Part shown: piece after piece, positions 38,240 through 51,900 of the stretch
How the letters are laid out: the number at the start of each line of letters is the position of its first letter
Numbering within the stretch: the stretch's first letter is position 1
Source of the DNA: Impatiens glandulifera
Taxonomy: Eukaryota; Streptophyta; Magnoliopsida; Ericales; Balsaminaceae
Assembly: GCF_907164915.1 (NCBI RefSeq)
Contig: NC_061868.1
Span: forward strand, 47,987,689 to 48,051,688
Reading direction: 5' to 3'
Length of the DNA: 64,000 bases
Position numbers and translations under genes: made by a program
Notes under the pieces: model-generated
Told to the model about the DNA's origin: nothing
The model's database searches: none
What the model saw: only the letters and a program-made list of their open reading frames with translations

Positions 38240-39630
38240 ATCTCCCCTATTATTATTCTAATGCAACTAAAAAATTTGAACTGATATTCACCTATAATCG
38301 TAATTTTAATAATTAAATTTATCACAAAAATTATTCCATATTCCTAAAATGAAATTGAAGCAATTGAATGAGTCCAAGAACCCCAATTAAAACAATTGAA
38401 TCATCCACAAAATGACATCAATTGAATTCCAAACCTCACAAATAGACAAACATAAAAGTACAAGTAAAATCCATAAAGAGTTGCATAATTAGCTACTCAT
38501 TTCTTCATCTAGTATATATTTATAAGATTACTTTGATTTTAATTCAACACATTAATAAATTAGTTAAAGTGAAAAAATATTATTTATGAAATGTTATTTT
38601 TCACTAAAATAAACTCTGGCTTCAAATTAAAAAAAATCAATTTTAATTTATGATATTATTACATAAATTTAGTGAGTTTTTTATAATCTAAAATAAGCCG
38701 TGATATTTCTTTGAATTAATTAATAATACATACGGACAATTTCGTTAATTAGAGAAGCAGAAATCATCTTACATTTTTGACCTTTCAGTGCACCATGTTT
38801 TGGAAATATGCCTTTTGTATGACTACGAGAAAACATGTAGTCAATTATTTCTTTTTTTTTTAATTTTCATCTTTGTTCCAAGATATTATTAATTATAAAT
38901 AATAAGAACTCCAACATTAATTTTGATGATTGTGTGAATGATCAATTATTGTTATACATATATAATACTTTACCATATTTAATTTATAAATGATCTATAC
39001 ATTAATCATTTCTCAAACTTTTAATTTGATATGAAATCGCTTCAACCTTATAATTAAACTAAAAAATTAATTAGTTTTATTATTATATTTGTAGAAGGAT
39101 TAAGAAGGATAAAATGTTTTAGTATATATGCCTTAGCATCATTTTTTGTGTGTTTTTTTTACTCTTATTTCATAGCAACTTTTTAAAATTAACACCCATC
39201 TCCTTCCATTTTTTAATGTAGCAAAAGAAATCTTATGTATTTTGGCAAAAAAAAAAACAAATAATAAAATATACAAATTTGACGAAGGTGTCATAAGAAA
39301 AACTTATATAACAAAAACATTTATCAATTATATATCTTTTTATTATCATATTTCACATATATCTTAATTTATTAATGCAAGTTTTATTATTTTAAAAAGA
39401 ATAAGTATATATATGTTTACATGAAATGTTCTTTACCATTCTACAAATTAAGTGTTAAATGATTAAATTTTGAAGTTATTAATAACAAATTTGTTTATTT
39501 TCCCACTTTATACTTTAGCTTGTCCAACAATTTGAAGCTAGTTTATTTGTCTAATACATATAACTAAGTAGAATAATTGATTTTTCTGATTAGGACAATC
39601 AAAATTATATATTCTTAAAATAAACTCTTA

Positions 39631-39669
<39 letters not shown>

Positions 39670-40520
39670 TCTAACTAAACAAGCAAGAATGAAAAAAATA
39701 TCTTTTATCGAGAAAAGGTGATTGTGATTAAGGATATATATGTGTATATATAAGAAATTAATTGATGATTGTGGTTGTTAGTTAATTAATTAAGAGTGAG
39801 TGTAATATGTGATTATACTATCAATAGATCTTATTTAATTAGCCTATGTTTATGTTATATATATATATATATATATTCTCATTATCAACTGGTCCACATG
39901 CAATTTATGTCAAATTGACAAGATCCCATTGGATTTTATTATTTTTTAGTTAGTTATGTATCCAAATTGTAATCCTTGATGTGTTTATCCTCCATTATAG
40001 TTTCTCAACATTTTAATCTTATTTATCTATTTGTGATTACGTGGAGTTATGAAACAATCCTATATAAGTAATTATTTAGAACATAATTAATAAACTCATT
40101 GGAGAAAGTCAATAAAATTCACTAACTGATTAATTATAGCATATGGTAAGAGAGTGATATGATCAGATAGATTATGACTAATTTGGAAAGAATCCAATAT
40201 AAATATCTCAATTAGTTATTGACTTTATTATATAAAAATAGCTATTGGATTTTAATAGTTTTTGCAATTAATATATAATTAAATATTGTTAAACTTATAT
40301 TACATTATATAATAATATTAAAAGAACATGTGTAACTTATTATTTAGTGTCAACAACTTTGTCACATTAAAAATTTGGGGTTTTATTTTGGTTTCCTGTT
40401 TGAATATATATTGATCAAGACTAATTTGTTTCTTTTCTTTATTTGATTTTAGTTAAGACATTCTATACACATATATTTTAAAACTTTGATGATTAAAATA
40501 TGGTTGTTGTTAAAAAGTTT
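38240..40520 (+). repeat. Segmental duplication block A
   Basis: Collinear, same-orientation match to 42880-44860. Shared landmarks include AATTTTAATAATTAAATTTA, CAATTTCGTTAATTAGAGAA, CAGTGCACCATGTTTTGG (38786 and 43124), and AACAATCCTATATAAGTAAT near 40053 and 44395. Divergence is moderate, with many small indels. No genes lie inside either block. Confidence 0.8.
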
Positions 40521-40639
40521 CGTGCCATTTTGATAATATTTTTTTTGTGGGACAATATTTTGTTGTGTGTGTTTTAATATTTTTTTTAAAAATATTTTAT
40601 GATTTATGCTATACCTAATAATAAAAATTAAATAAATAA

Positions 40640-41300
40640 TAATTTTTTTTAAATAAATAATATATATTAGCATTTTATCATTTATATACTATTTTTGTTA
40701 TTTTTTTAGATAAATACTATATAATCTATTGATCAAAGTCCATGAGAAACAACCTAACTAATGGCATATTCGAGTTATCACAAATAAATGAATCAATAGC
40801 AGTTCATCGTAAAAGAAAACGCAATCCAAAATCCAAGACACGCAATTGAATCTAAATGTGCCTAAGGACGAGAATTTGTTCAGAGGCTCTATCTAACCTC
40901 GCCTTTAAATGTACTGAATTGCCTATTCACTTTCTTATTGATCTTTACTTCAACAAACAAAGAAACCGATATCAGGTATCGGTTTAGATATTGATCTTGC
41001 TATTTTTATTAGTAATAAATTATTTTTTTATAAATTAGATTATTTATATTAGAACTATTTTTATTTAAAAAATTGATTTTTAATGATGACATTGAGAAAA
41101 GCACAATTTTTTTGTTTTATTTATTAAATGAGCAGCCAAAGAAAAATAGTTGTATATTTACCATTTTAACCTCCCATATCAACAACTTTACCCTTGCACA
41201 ACTAGTTTATTTGTGCAATAAATATAAAATTTTACAAAATACTCATTAATATAAACAAAAGTTTGTTGATCAACAGAAAATTAGAGTGGACAGTGCCAAC
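40640..41300 (+). repeat. Segment resembling 50160-50850
   Basis: Shared order: AAATAAATAATATATATTA, CATTTTATCATTTATAT, AGTAATAAATTATTTTT, an AATGAGCA...CCAAAGAAAAATAGT motif, and GTGCCAAC. The two are in the same orientation and flank the bHLH-derived sequences, so this is likely part of the same duplication history. Confidence 0.55.
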
Positions 41301-41359
41301 AACTTCTGCTACATTAGCAATGCCGACATACTAAATCTCAACAAAAACATCTTAGTTTT

Positions 41360-41635
41360 GTAAATAAATTGAGATTTTTTTTTGATAAATCATAAATTTT
41401 ATATTATTTAAAAAAACAAAATAAGTGGTTGCAGTATAAACACAAACACAAAATATTTTTAATTTTAACGAAAATATTTTATTAATATTAATGTGAAAAA
41501 AGTATTTCAAAATAATTCTAATTACTATTTATAAAGTAAGAAAGAAAATATGGATAATATATTAATAGTAATTACATGTTGATAAAGTGGATCAAACAAT
41601 GGTAAACTAAGTAAAATACGAGCTATTAAATAGTT
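41360..41635 (-). pseudogene. Inverted remnant of the bHLH gene 3' end
   Basis: Read on the minus strand, this matches the intact bHLH gene from its last codons (ACTATTTAA, here followed by TAGCTCGTAT) through about 250 bases of 3' flank: ATCCACTTT, TGTAATTACTATTAA, ATATTATCCATATTTTCTT, TAGTTAGAATTA-like and GTTTATACTGCAA. The homology stops upstream of the stop codon, so no coding exon remains. It is a third trace of this gene in the window and the only inverted one. Confidence 0.7.
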
Positions 41636-41639
41636 CACA

Positions 41640-42879
41640 CAACCCGTGCCTAGACAGTAGACACAAAATTTTGGTTTGTCCAATCTCAGAAAAAAAAGTG
41701 AAAACATTTTAGGATACCCTAGTTGTAGTTAAAATGAAAATAAAAATAATGTTTTTGAAAATAAAAATAAAAATATTAATAGTAAACAGATTAACAGAAA
41801 TTGATTGAATTTGTTTTATCAAATATAGAAAAAATAATTGTTAGATTATTATTGTATGAAGTTGTTTGTTTTGGATAAAGTTTTCAACTTATATATATGT
41901 ATATGAAATTTAAATGCAAAATCCAATGACATAGTTATTCGTTATAAAAAATTTAATTGAAAAAAAAAAGCAAAAGCAAATCACGTGGATATGTCTGACA
42001 AGAAAATGAGACAGAAGGACCATGGTCCAAGCTTCAAGGTCGACCACCTCCCTTCCTCATCCTCTAATCATGGCCAGTTAAGTCAAGATTTCTAATAATA
42101 TTTTTTCACATTTTATCACTTTTATTATAATTATTATTTTTCTTTTAAGTTTCGTTCATAACAAAGATGAAAATTTTGTTTAAACATAATAATTAACTCT
42201 ATGATCGACTAATAAATCTCAGAAAACATAATAATAATAATAATAATAACAATAATAATAAAATTATGATTTATATACATCGAAAGACTACGATTATTGA
42301 AAGTTCGACGATTTCTTCTCCACCGATAGTCTGACAAATCATTTGGATGATAATATTAGAATAATGAATTTAGTGGGATAAATTTAAATAAATTGTTTTT
42401 ATGTTTTCTACTTTAATTAAACAATCTATACGTTTTATATAATAAGTCAAAAGTGGTTTTTGTTACAATTTTTATTAATTATTATTTTAGTACAGGCTAG
42501 TATTTTGAATTTATATTACAAATAATTGTACTAAAATCTTTAGTACAATTAAGGTGACCATGATAGTTTGTTATTTACGACTAAACTATTTTGTTATAAA
42601 AAAACCGTTGATCATTAATGATAGTAGTTGTTTGATATGTAATATTCATGGTATTATTTTTATAGCGCTTTTTGATATTTGTTTGAGAAAATTGGTAGAG
42701 TCGGTTTCTTCACGGAGATTTACAATCTCGACTATCTATTGGACATCATGTCAGTGTTCTTATTATTATTTCCAATAATTTATGTGTTTTTTTTCATGTT
42801 AAGTTTTTGTATCATATTACTTAAAAAAACTGTTGTTATCCATGAACTATTTAAAAACAAAACCAGTATTATCAATCTT
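41640..42879. other. Spacer with dispersed-repeat fragment
   Basis: No gene. A degraded fragment of the dispersed repeat lies at about 42160-42365 (AAAGTTCGACGATTTCT, CCACCGATAGTC, GGATGATAAT), next to an AAT-rich run at about 42228-42261. Confidence 0.45.
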
Positions 42880-44860
42880 CTTTATTATTATTAGAATGCA
42901 AATAAATTGTTTCAACTGAAATCCATCTAAATCATAATTTTAATAATTAAATTTATCAAAAAAAATATTCAAATTGATTTCTAATCCCAAATTCTATAAC
43001 GAAAGCAATTGAATTAGTGTGTGTTTATAATCTGTGGCATTTCTTTGAATTAATTTAAAGTATATGCAGCCAATTTCGTTAATTAGAGAAGCAGTGAGAA
43101 GTCATCTTACATTTTTGACTTTGCAGTGCACCATGTTTTGGAAATGTATGACTAGGAGGAAACATGTAATCAATTATTTATTTATTTATTTTTCATCATT
43201 GTCGTTCCAAGATATTATTAATAAATAATACTTAAATTTTGATTATTATGTGATTCATCCATTCATGTTTGGCTGCTAAATAATAAAAATGGAATTGAAA
43301 TTATGAGATGTAATTTTAATTTGTAAGTTTGTAGAACATTTAAGATTAATAGTTGGAATTCAAATCAGTTTATTTTTATAATTCTCACTTATATTATTTT
43401 AAGCTCGAAATTATAATTTCAATATTTATGTTTTCTAAATAAAAGTATATTATTATTTAATAATTTATAATACAATTAACATATTGAATCGATAAACTAA
43501 CTTTAAAAATTTATCCACAAATCTTTTTAGGTATTTTTTTTCTTCATATTTCTTACAAGTTTGAAAAGCTAACAACTCAAAGAAATCAATAATTAACATA
43601 ATCTTATTCTATTTTATAATATATCGAGAGGAATATATTATATTTCGGCCAACAAGCAAATAATAAAATTTACAAATTTATCAAAATTTTCCGACAAAAC
43701 TGCCACAATAAAAAACATATCAATTATATATCTTTTTATTATCGAAATGTCACATATCTCTTAATTTATTAATGCAATTTTTCTTATATAGAAAAAAGAA
43801 TAAGTACTGTATATACATGTTAATTTACGTAAAATATTCTTTACCCTTCTAAAAAATAAGTGTAAGAAGATTAAACTTTGGAGTTACTAATAACAAATTT
43901 GTTTATTTCTCCACTTTATAACTTTAGATTGTCCAACAATTTGAAACTAGTTGACAAGAGTTATTTGTCTCACACATGTAAATAAATGGAATGCTTGATT
44001 TATCAGTCATTTATATATTTTTAAAATAAACTCTTACATATATTTATAATTCAACCAACTCTAACTACTAGCTAGCAAAAATGAAAGAGAAATTATCCTT
44101 TGTCGAGAAGTAGACTAACACTTGGGGTGATTTTGAAACATTATATGTATTAAATTATTTTTTTGATGAATTAATTAATTCAGAGGGATTATAAATGCTT
44201 TCAATAGATCTTATTTAGCATAGGTGCTTCCTATATTAATGTATTCTCATTATCAACTGGACCACATGAATTTGATGTCAAATTGACACGTCCCATTGGA
44301 TTTTTGTATTTTTCTGTTATTTCTCCAAATCCTCCATTATAGTTTCTCAAAATTTTGATCTTATTTAACTATTTATGATTACTTGAAATTATGAAACAAT
44401 CCTATATAAGTAATTATTTGGAACATAATTAATAAACACATTGGAGAAAATTAATAAAATTCACTAACTGTAAGAGTGATATGATCAAATAGATTATGGG
44501 AAAAGAATCCAATACAAATATCTCAAATTAATTAAATTATTTAGATGTTAGATTTTCCAAAAAAGTTACTTCCTTTTCCTTCTTAATTAGTTATTGACTT
44601 TATTATATAGAAATATATATTAATTTAATAGTTATTCCAATTAAGATTAATTAATATTGATAATTATTATACTACATTATACAAGTCTCAGTTCTTATTT
44701 TTCCTAGGATATGTTGATTTAGTTAATATTTGTTCATATTGTTGGATATCATGAATATATTGATGAATAATTTGTTCATTTTTTTGTTAAGATATTTTAT
44801 ATAAATATATCTTGAAATTTTGTAATTATATTAAGATTGTTGTAAAATAAAAGTTGCATG
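42880..44860 (+). repeat. Segmental duplication block B
   Basis: Collinear partner of 38240-40520 and immediate upstream flank of the intact bHLH gene. About 300 bp shorter than block A through small deletions. Confidence 0.8.
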
Positions 44861-45333
44861 CTAGAACTTTTTTAATATTTTTTAGTTAGGCTAGGAAGGT
44901 GACATAACTTATAATTTCTTAATTTTTTAAATTTAATTTAATATTTATTTATCTAATTCATAAAAAAAAAATGTGGCAAAATATATATTTATACATTCAT
45001 TTAATTCATAATTTTCTTTTAATTTTTTTTTTTTAAGATCACCAATTTTTTTTTTTTTTTAATGTCACTAAAATTGGAATTTTTAAATCCGTGCCTATAA
45101 ATTTATATTTTATCATTATCTCTAATTTAAGTTAAAGTGGTTTATTTTTTTTAATTTACTTAAACGAATTATAACTTATATATATCTACCCTTCTCTCTC
45201 TATATATATATATTAAGAACGAATATTAATTAAAATAGTATTAATTTATTTAATTTAAAAAATAAAATAAAAAGCTATAGGTGGGGTTGGGAATTCCTAA
45301 AAGCAAATGATTGCAGTTCTGATCTTCTTTCTC

Positions 45334-45341
45334 TCTATAAA
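45334..45341 (+). promoter_or_regulatory. TATA box of the bHLH gene
   Basis: TCTATAAATT-type box 50 bases before the ATG at 45391. It lies downstream of the in-frame ATG at 45307, which argues that 45307 is not in the transcript and that 45391 is the real start. Confidence 0.55.
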
Positions 45342-45390
45342 TTACACAAAGTCAACACAAACTTTTTCTAGAGCTTATAGACAATTAGTA

Positions 45391-46825
45391 ATGGCCGTCG
45401 AAGCTATATCCAGCTCCTCCACCGACCTCTTCAATTTTATCATCTATGACACCATTTCTGCCGCCCCTTTTTCCTCCACCACCGCCTTCTCCGACAAAGA
45501 ACCACCGCTTATGCCGCCACACCTACCTCTTCATCAGCCGCCTTCTTCATCGGATGTGCAGCAGGGGCGGAAGAAGAGGGTCAGGAGGAAGCCCAAGGTT
45601 TGTAAGAATAAAGAAGAAGCAGAGACACAGAGAATGACTCACATTACTGTCGAAAGGAACCGCCGCAAACTTATGAACGACCACCTCTGTCTCTTGCGCT
45701 CCCTCATGCCCGAATCCTATGTCCAAAAGGTAATTAAGTAATTCAGATTTAACTTGATTCGAAATTATCAATTCTCTAATTTCTTAAATATTTAACTATT
45801 GCATGTGTGAGATGTAAGCAAATAGATTTAAATTAATATAATATTGCACAAGATCAGTAGTCATTAATTGAACTAGATAGAATTAGTGAAATAATGAAAT
45901 AAATCATGAATCCAATGTTTAAAAAATATATTGTTTTGAATTTGTGAAGTATGAGAATACATATAAATGGGGACAGTGAGAAGGAATATTGCAGTTTTTG
46001 GTTATGTGGGTATTCATCACTTTTTCGGGAACTGAGTTTGTGACATTTCAAGCATTTATTTATTTTTATTTTTTCATTCTAGAGATGGGAGTAGGACCAT
46101 TCAGAAGATGGCCCAGATGGGTCAATAATATAATCATGATCTATATATATTTTATTATATATTTATAAGACCTTATAAATAATACATTTTAATTTGACAC
46201 TTTTATAATAGGGTGACCAAGCTTCTATAGTAGGCGGGGCTATTGAATATGTTAAGGAATTAGAGCACCATCTCCAGGCACTTGAAGCTCAAAAGCTTAT
46301 TTTTCTGAGAAAACTTAACCAACCGACATATCCTCTGCTCTCGATCGGCGAAGGCACCAACAATGTCATAAAGGAGGATTTAGAAATTGATCAGCTCAAA
46401 CAACAACCTTTTGCACAATTTTTCGAATGCCCTCAATACAAACAATCACAAATTGACAAGTTTTCATCTAAGTGCAAGGCATCGGTGGCAGACATCGAAG
46501 TCACTTTGATTCAAACACATGCAAATCTCCGTATCCTCGCCAAAAAATGCCATAGAATTCAGCTTTCTAAGATGGTTTCCAGCTTTCAAGCACTTAACCT
46601 TGCTATCCTTCATCTAAATCTAACCACATTTGAATCTTTGGTTCTTTACTCCATCAGTGTTAAGGTATAATAATACTATTACAAATAAATTGGTTTGATA
46701 ATTAATATTAGTAATTCTGATATATATATAAATAGGTGGAAGAAGGATGTCATTTCACATCAGCAGATGACATAGCCGATGCAGTTCACAGCATGCTCAG
46801 AATGTTCGAAATCGAAACTATTTAA
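45391..46825 (+). CDS. bHLH transcription factor, subgroup Ia
   Basis: DNA-binding regulator of the subgroup that includes FAMA, MUTE, SPEECHLESS and bHLH94/96/99. Three exons, 45391-45729, 46212-46664 and 46736-46825, give 293 residues. The Ia signature [20 protein letters not shown] precedes a basic region with His84, Glu88 and Arg91/92, the residues that read the E-box. The HLH has [35 protein letters not shown]-terminal ACT-like region (about 200-293) follows. The usual THIAVERN is THITVERN here. The domain context and length are closest to bHLH94/96/99 rather than the stomatal trio, but this is not settled. A truncated relative lies 5 kb downstream. Confidence 0.9.
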
Positions 46826-49800
46826 TTAATCTCGTATCTAGTTTACAGTTTACAGTTGGTTATCCACTTTGTTAGTTTGTAATTACTATTAAGATATTAT
46901 CCATATTTTCTTAATTTGTCACTTTTTTCAAGCTATAGATCATAGTTAGAATTACTTAGAAATGTTTTTCATATTAAAAATAATAAAATGTGTTTGCCAA
47001 AATAATTTTTGTTTGTGTTTATACTGCAAGTCTACAAGCAGTTATTTTTTTCGAAAAAGAATTATAAAATTTGTAATTTATCCAAAAAGTGTCAATTTAT
47101 ATACAAAATGACACTAGAATTGAAGTAATGAAGATGGAAAAAAACATAATTAAATCCTCTTTCCATTGAATTGTATTTGTATGATCAATAATGACAATAA
47201 TCAATACTTTAAGTAATGTCATTATTATATAAAGGCTATAATCAAATTAAAAATACAGTTTTGATAAATAGATAATAACATGTACCATATTTGATAACAT
47301 TCACTACATAGTTTACATTACAGTACTTTGGAAAACATCCTTCAACAAGTGTCGTAATTTTTTTTCTATTTCTTTTACATATGTTGGTGATGTTTTTGTA
47401 GTTTTGTCAAGAAAAATTAAGGAAACTGATAAAATAAAAAAATGTGAGTTAAAATATTGAGGTGACCATGAAATTGTGCTCCATTAGAAATTATGTATAT
47501 ATAATTTGTTTTTGAAATATCTATGTTTGATGACATTGTGTTACTTGAATACAACTATTGTCACGGCCCCCATTTCTAGTCTAGTGACAAAAGAATATGA
47601 ATATTTTGATCTTCTTTGAGGTCCTAAGTTTGAACTCATAAGGCGACACGTTTGACTCGTTTAGTTAAATTGATTGAGTGTGTTTTCAGATTATACTCTT
47701 AGTTCGAGTGAATTAGTCGCCCCTCGAAAAAATTATGAAACTTATAGTTTTAATAAAGAAAAAAATTGTCACCTAAGTTGTGATCACTCTAATTAAATTA
47801 AATTTATACTGAGTATAATTTATTTATTTTTTAAAACTAGTACATATGAAAAAATGAAAGTATTTCGACTAAACAAATAATGACAAAAACAAAATTAAAA
47901 CGTACCAAAGACAATAAGAAAGAAAACAAAGATAATAAACATGTACCAAAAGATTAACATGCAAAGAAAGAATAATGATATATTTTCAATCGATTTTATA
48001 ATTTTTTCAGAACAAATATCAGATATCGACGTTATGAATAATACAAATCGATCGAAATAAATAAATGAATTAAAGTACGACAATTTTTTCTAGCGAGATA
48101 TTCCACCAAAGATATTAAAGATAATAATCCAACTATTTAGTCCGTCCATTTCTAGTGTTTTGATTCAACCATCTAACAATTAAGGAGAGATTTAGACCAC
48201 CTACTAGATTTTAGTAATGCTCTATAAGGGAATTCAAATATTTCACCAAGACAATACAAAAAGATTAAACGTTGATTCAACAACTATAAAACACATCAAA
48301 CAACTATAAGACACATCAAATAGCGATTAATCATATTAAATTTATAATAGTATAATCATAAGGTGTTTAATTTAATTTAAAAGTAGTACTATAGAAAATT
48401 AATTTAAAATGAGAGTTTGTTTGGATAGAATATTTTTAAATAAATTTTTGATTATTTAAAAATGTTGATTATTGGTGATTTTGAAAAAGGTGTGTTTTTT
48501 TTTTAAAAAAAAAAAAGTCAAAGGTTTTTAATAATATTTTTTTTAAATTATATTTTAATATTTTAATTAATGAATTAATTGATGAGAGGTAAAAGAAATA
48601 ATGTTTAATTATAGTTAAATTTAAAAAAAAAAATGTTATAAAACTATTGTATGTATCCTATTTAGTTTCCAAAATTGGGACCATTGTGCAATTTTTTTTA
48701 TGATTGCGGGAAGATCAATAATGTTGGTCAGTCAAGTAATTCATGTTACTGTCTTCGTCTATAAGACATTGAGAGTCTACTACAATCTTTTTACTTTCAA
48801 GTTAAATTTAATATTTCTATTTTTTTATTGTATTGTTATTCATTCTTTCACCTTTTAACTCACACAATTACAAGCAAACCATCTAACAAATTTTTTTAGG
48901 ACTGTATTATTTTTTACTTGTTCCTGGTTTAAGACTTTGATTTTCTTACTGTAATTAATAACAAGTAAAAAAAACAATTTAAATATTTTGGCACTCATAT
49001 TTTTTTAACATGTAGGTACGGTATATGATGATGATTCACCCCCTTATCTTCTAGTTTTGTTTGTATTCTAAAGGTTAACCGGTAGCCTCATTAAAGCCTC
49101 TTGTCTTCTTGCACCAACAGTCCATTCAAACACCCCCAACTTTGAAATTCTAAGTCACCTTAGCTAACAATTTTTATCCACCTATTTCTCGAAAATGTCC
49201 TTCCCCAAACACGCCATTTACATCTCGCAATCTCGAGAGATGTGCCTTGAAAACACAAACATGACAATTTGCGTTCCTCTTAGCTAGCAATGCAAATTGT
49301 TTTTTTTATAATTACACATCAAATCCATCCTAAGTTAGCTAGTTGTAGTGCCCTCGATCAACCAACAACGACGACCCTCCATAGCCAGAGTCAGTTGATG
49401 AAAAGTCATGAGCAAAGCTAGCAAGAACATAACATAGCCAGGTCCAAATGGCCTAGATGTGGGGGCAAATTAAGTTGCCTATTATATTTTGTCTAGTAAT
49501 TAAGATGATGCATGGTACCTCTCATAATCTCTTTATGGGACCCTCCTCCAACTTGACCATTCAGAACCTCATTTTTATATCTTATGATTCTTGCATGGCT
49601 TCTATTATTGTCCTTTGCTTCCATCCCTATCTTCACCTAATGAGGGTAAACTTGTACCATTTTTATATATTCTTCTTTATTCAGTAACATTAAATTATTT
49701 TGGAAACTGTTCCAATGGTCAATACATGAATTTGTCATGTCTATAAAAAAAACAAATTTATATATGTATATCTATAAGTTTTTAATTTGGTTGTTTCATA

Positions 49801-50120
49801 ATTCAGATACATTTAGTTTAAATTAAAAATAATTAATAAATAATGTATTCATTGTTTTAAGTGTAAAAATTTGTCTTCCCTTAAAACAAATTAATAAGAT
49901 TTTTTTTATAACAAATTTAACATTTAGATAATTAATTTGAACTTTGAGACTCATATAGGCTGAACGAGATTGATTGATGATTTGTGATTTAGTAATTAAC
50001 ATGTCAAAATTTGGACATATATTAAAATTTAAATAACTTTTAGTATTAATAGTGTATCATGAACATTTTTGTTTGTTTCTACGCTGTAATTAGTTCATTT
50101 CACAACTTAGGCCCTAACAA
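46826..50120. other. Intergenic region downstream of the bHLH gene
   Basis: The first 1.4 kb resembles the flank of the bHLH pseudogene (52040-52640). A stretch at 47990-48240 is a degraded dispersed-repeat copy (GATATTCCACCAAAGATATT, GATAATAATCCAACTATTTA). The rest is AT-rich without genes. Confidence 0.5.
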
Positions 50121-50353
50121 TTTATACATTGTAAGTTAGCACCATCCGTGTTTGTGTTCGTGTTAATTTTTTAAAAATAAATAATATATATTAACATTTT
50201 ATCATTTATATGTTATTTTGTTAGTAATAAATTATTTTTTATTTATACAATATTTAAATTATTAAATTATTTTTTGTTATAACTATTTTAATTAAAAAAA
50301 ATATTTTTTAATGGTGACAGAAGTTTAAAAATAAAATAAAATAAAATAAAAAG

Positions 50354-50412
<59 letters not shown>
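50354..50412. repeat. (ATA)n microsatellite
   Basis: Uninterrupted trinucleotide run of about 19 units. Confidence 0.95.
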
Positions 50413-50413
<1 letters not shown>

Positions 50414-51241
50414 TAGGTAAATAAGAAGGATAGTGAATGAGCAAGGCTTGGCCTTTGCTATTGCCAAAGAAAAATAGTGATCGAATGAGGTACTTATGAT
50501 TCCTTGTATGGCAGGATTTTAAAATCTCAAGAATAAAATAAAATTTTAAAATTATATTAATATATAAACTTTAATTTATGGATTGAAATATATATATATA
50601 TATAATTATAAAAGAGTATATAATATATATTGAGAAATAAATAAAGATATAAAATATTTTTATAATTAAAAGGGTTTTATTATTAAGATAGTTGGTCCCC
50701 AAATAATTTAAAATTCACTAAAAATCCTATTAAAGATTATTGTTTTAGGAATAACAGAATATTTTATTTTTATACATTTATAAACTTAAAAAAACAACTA
50801 ATATTTATATATATTTAAGTCATTATATAGTGCCAACGGTTGGATCATTGTTTAAAATGTTTTTTTACTAGGACAGCCGTGAGAGTGCACTGCCCTGGCA
50901 CTGGCACTGTGATCTCTAGATCATTTATTTTCATTATTATTTTTATTTTATCTACTTATTTATTATTTATAATAATATTTCGAAATACTTTTATTAAGAA
51001 AAAATAATAATTTATTTGATTTAAAAAAGAAGAAGCTAGCTAGAGGTGGGGTTGGGAATTAAGGGTTTATTACCATTTTTTCACTATTACTAGTTAGAGA
51101 TTTGGTTAGATCAATATCAATAATAACAGAAAATCCCTTCTACATTAATATTCTTAAATATATAAATATTGCATGTGTGAGTGGTAAACAATAACTGTAA
51201 ATTAATATAATAATGCACATGTTTAAACAATTTTTTTTTCA

Positions 51242-51246
<5 letters not shown>

Positions 51247-51316
<70 letters not shown>

Positions 51317-51325
51317 CTTTAAAAA
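51247..51325. repeat. (AT)n microsatellite
   Basis: Two adjoining AT runs separated by one phase break near 51272, inside what was intron 1 or promoter of the bHLH pseudogene. Confidence 0.9.
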
Positions 51326-51581
51326 AATATATATATATAATATTTCACATGATTAATAATCAATAATCATTAATGGAATTAGTGAAACAAGAGTAATAAA
51401 TCCTAAATTCAATGTTTTTCTAATTATGAAAATTAATTTATTTTCAAAAAAAAATGTATGAAAATACATATAAAATGGGGACAGTAAGGAGGAAATCTTG
51501 CAGTTTTTGGTTATGTGGGTATTCATCACTTTTTCAGAGAACTAATTTGTGACATTTCAAACATTTATTTATTTATTTATT

Positions 51582-51900
51582 TATTTATTTCATTCTATAG
51601 ATGGGAGTAGGACCATTCAGAAGTCACTTTGTATTCTAGCCTTAAAATGCCATCAAACACTTAACATTACTATCTTTCATCTAAATATAACAACATTTGA
51701 ATATTTGGTTTTTAACTCCATTAGTGCTAAGGTATGATAATATTAAAAGAATTAAATTTTTTAAAACTTGATAATTAATATTACTAACTCTAATTTATAT
51801 ATGTGGAAGAAGGATATCATCTCACATGATCAGCAATGACATAGCATGTGCGCAGTTCACAACATGCTGAAATATTTTAAATTACCTCTATTGTGTTAAG
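51582..51900 (+). pseudogene. Truncated bHLH pseudogene
   Basis: Second copy of the subgroup Ia bHLH. Exon 1 with the basic region and the 5' half of exon 2 are gone; intron-1 sequence (ATGGGAGTAGGACCATTCAG) joins directly to exon-2 sequence TCACTTTG. The remaining exon-2 piece has two internal deletions and keeps a match to HLN-TTFE-LV-SIS-K (51664-51730). The exon-3 piece starts GTGGAAGAAGGATATCA but has lost the splice acceptor context and carries frame-breaking changes. Remnants of intron 1 extend left to about 51160. It cannot encode a DNA-binding protein. Confidence 0.85.

Noticed and set aside
42554..42894. Overlapping hydrophobic frames of 71-74 codons
   Set aside because: Phe/Ile/Tyr-rich from T-rich DNA; no start context or family signal.
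45307..45390. Upstream in-frame ATG for the bHLH gene
   Set aside because: It is located before the likely TATA box, and the added residues are not conserved in subgroup Ia proteins.
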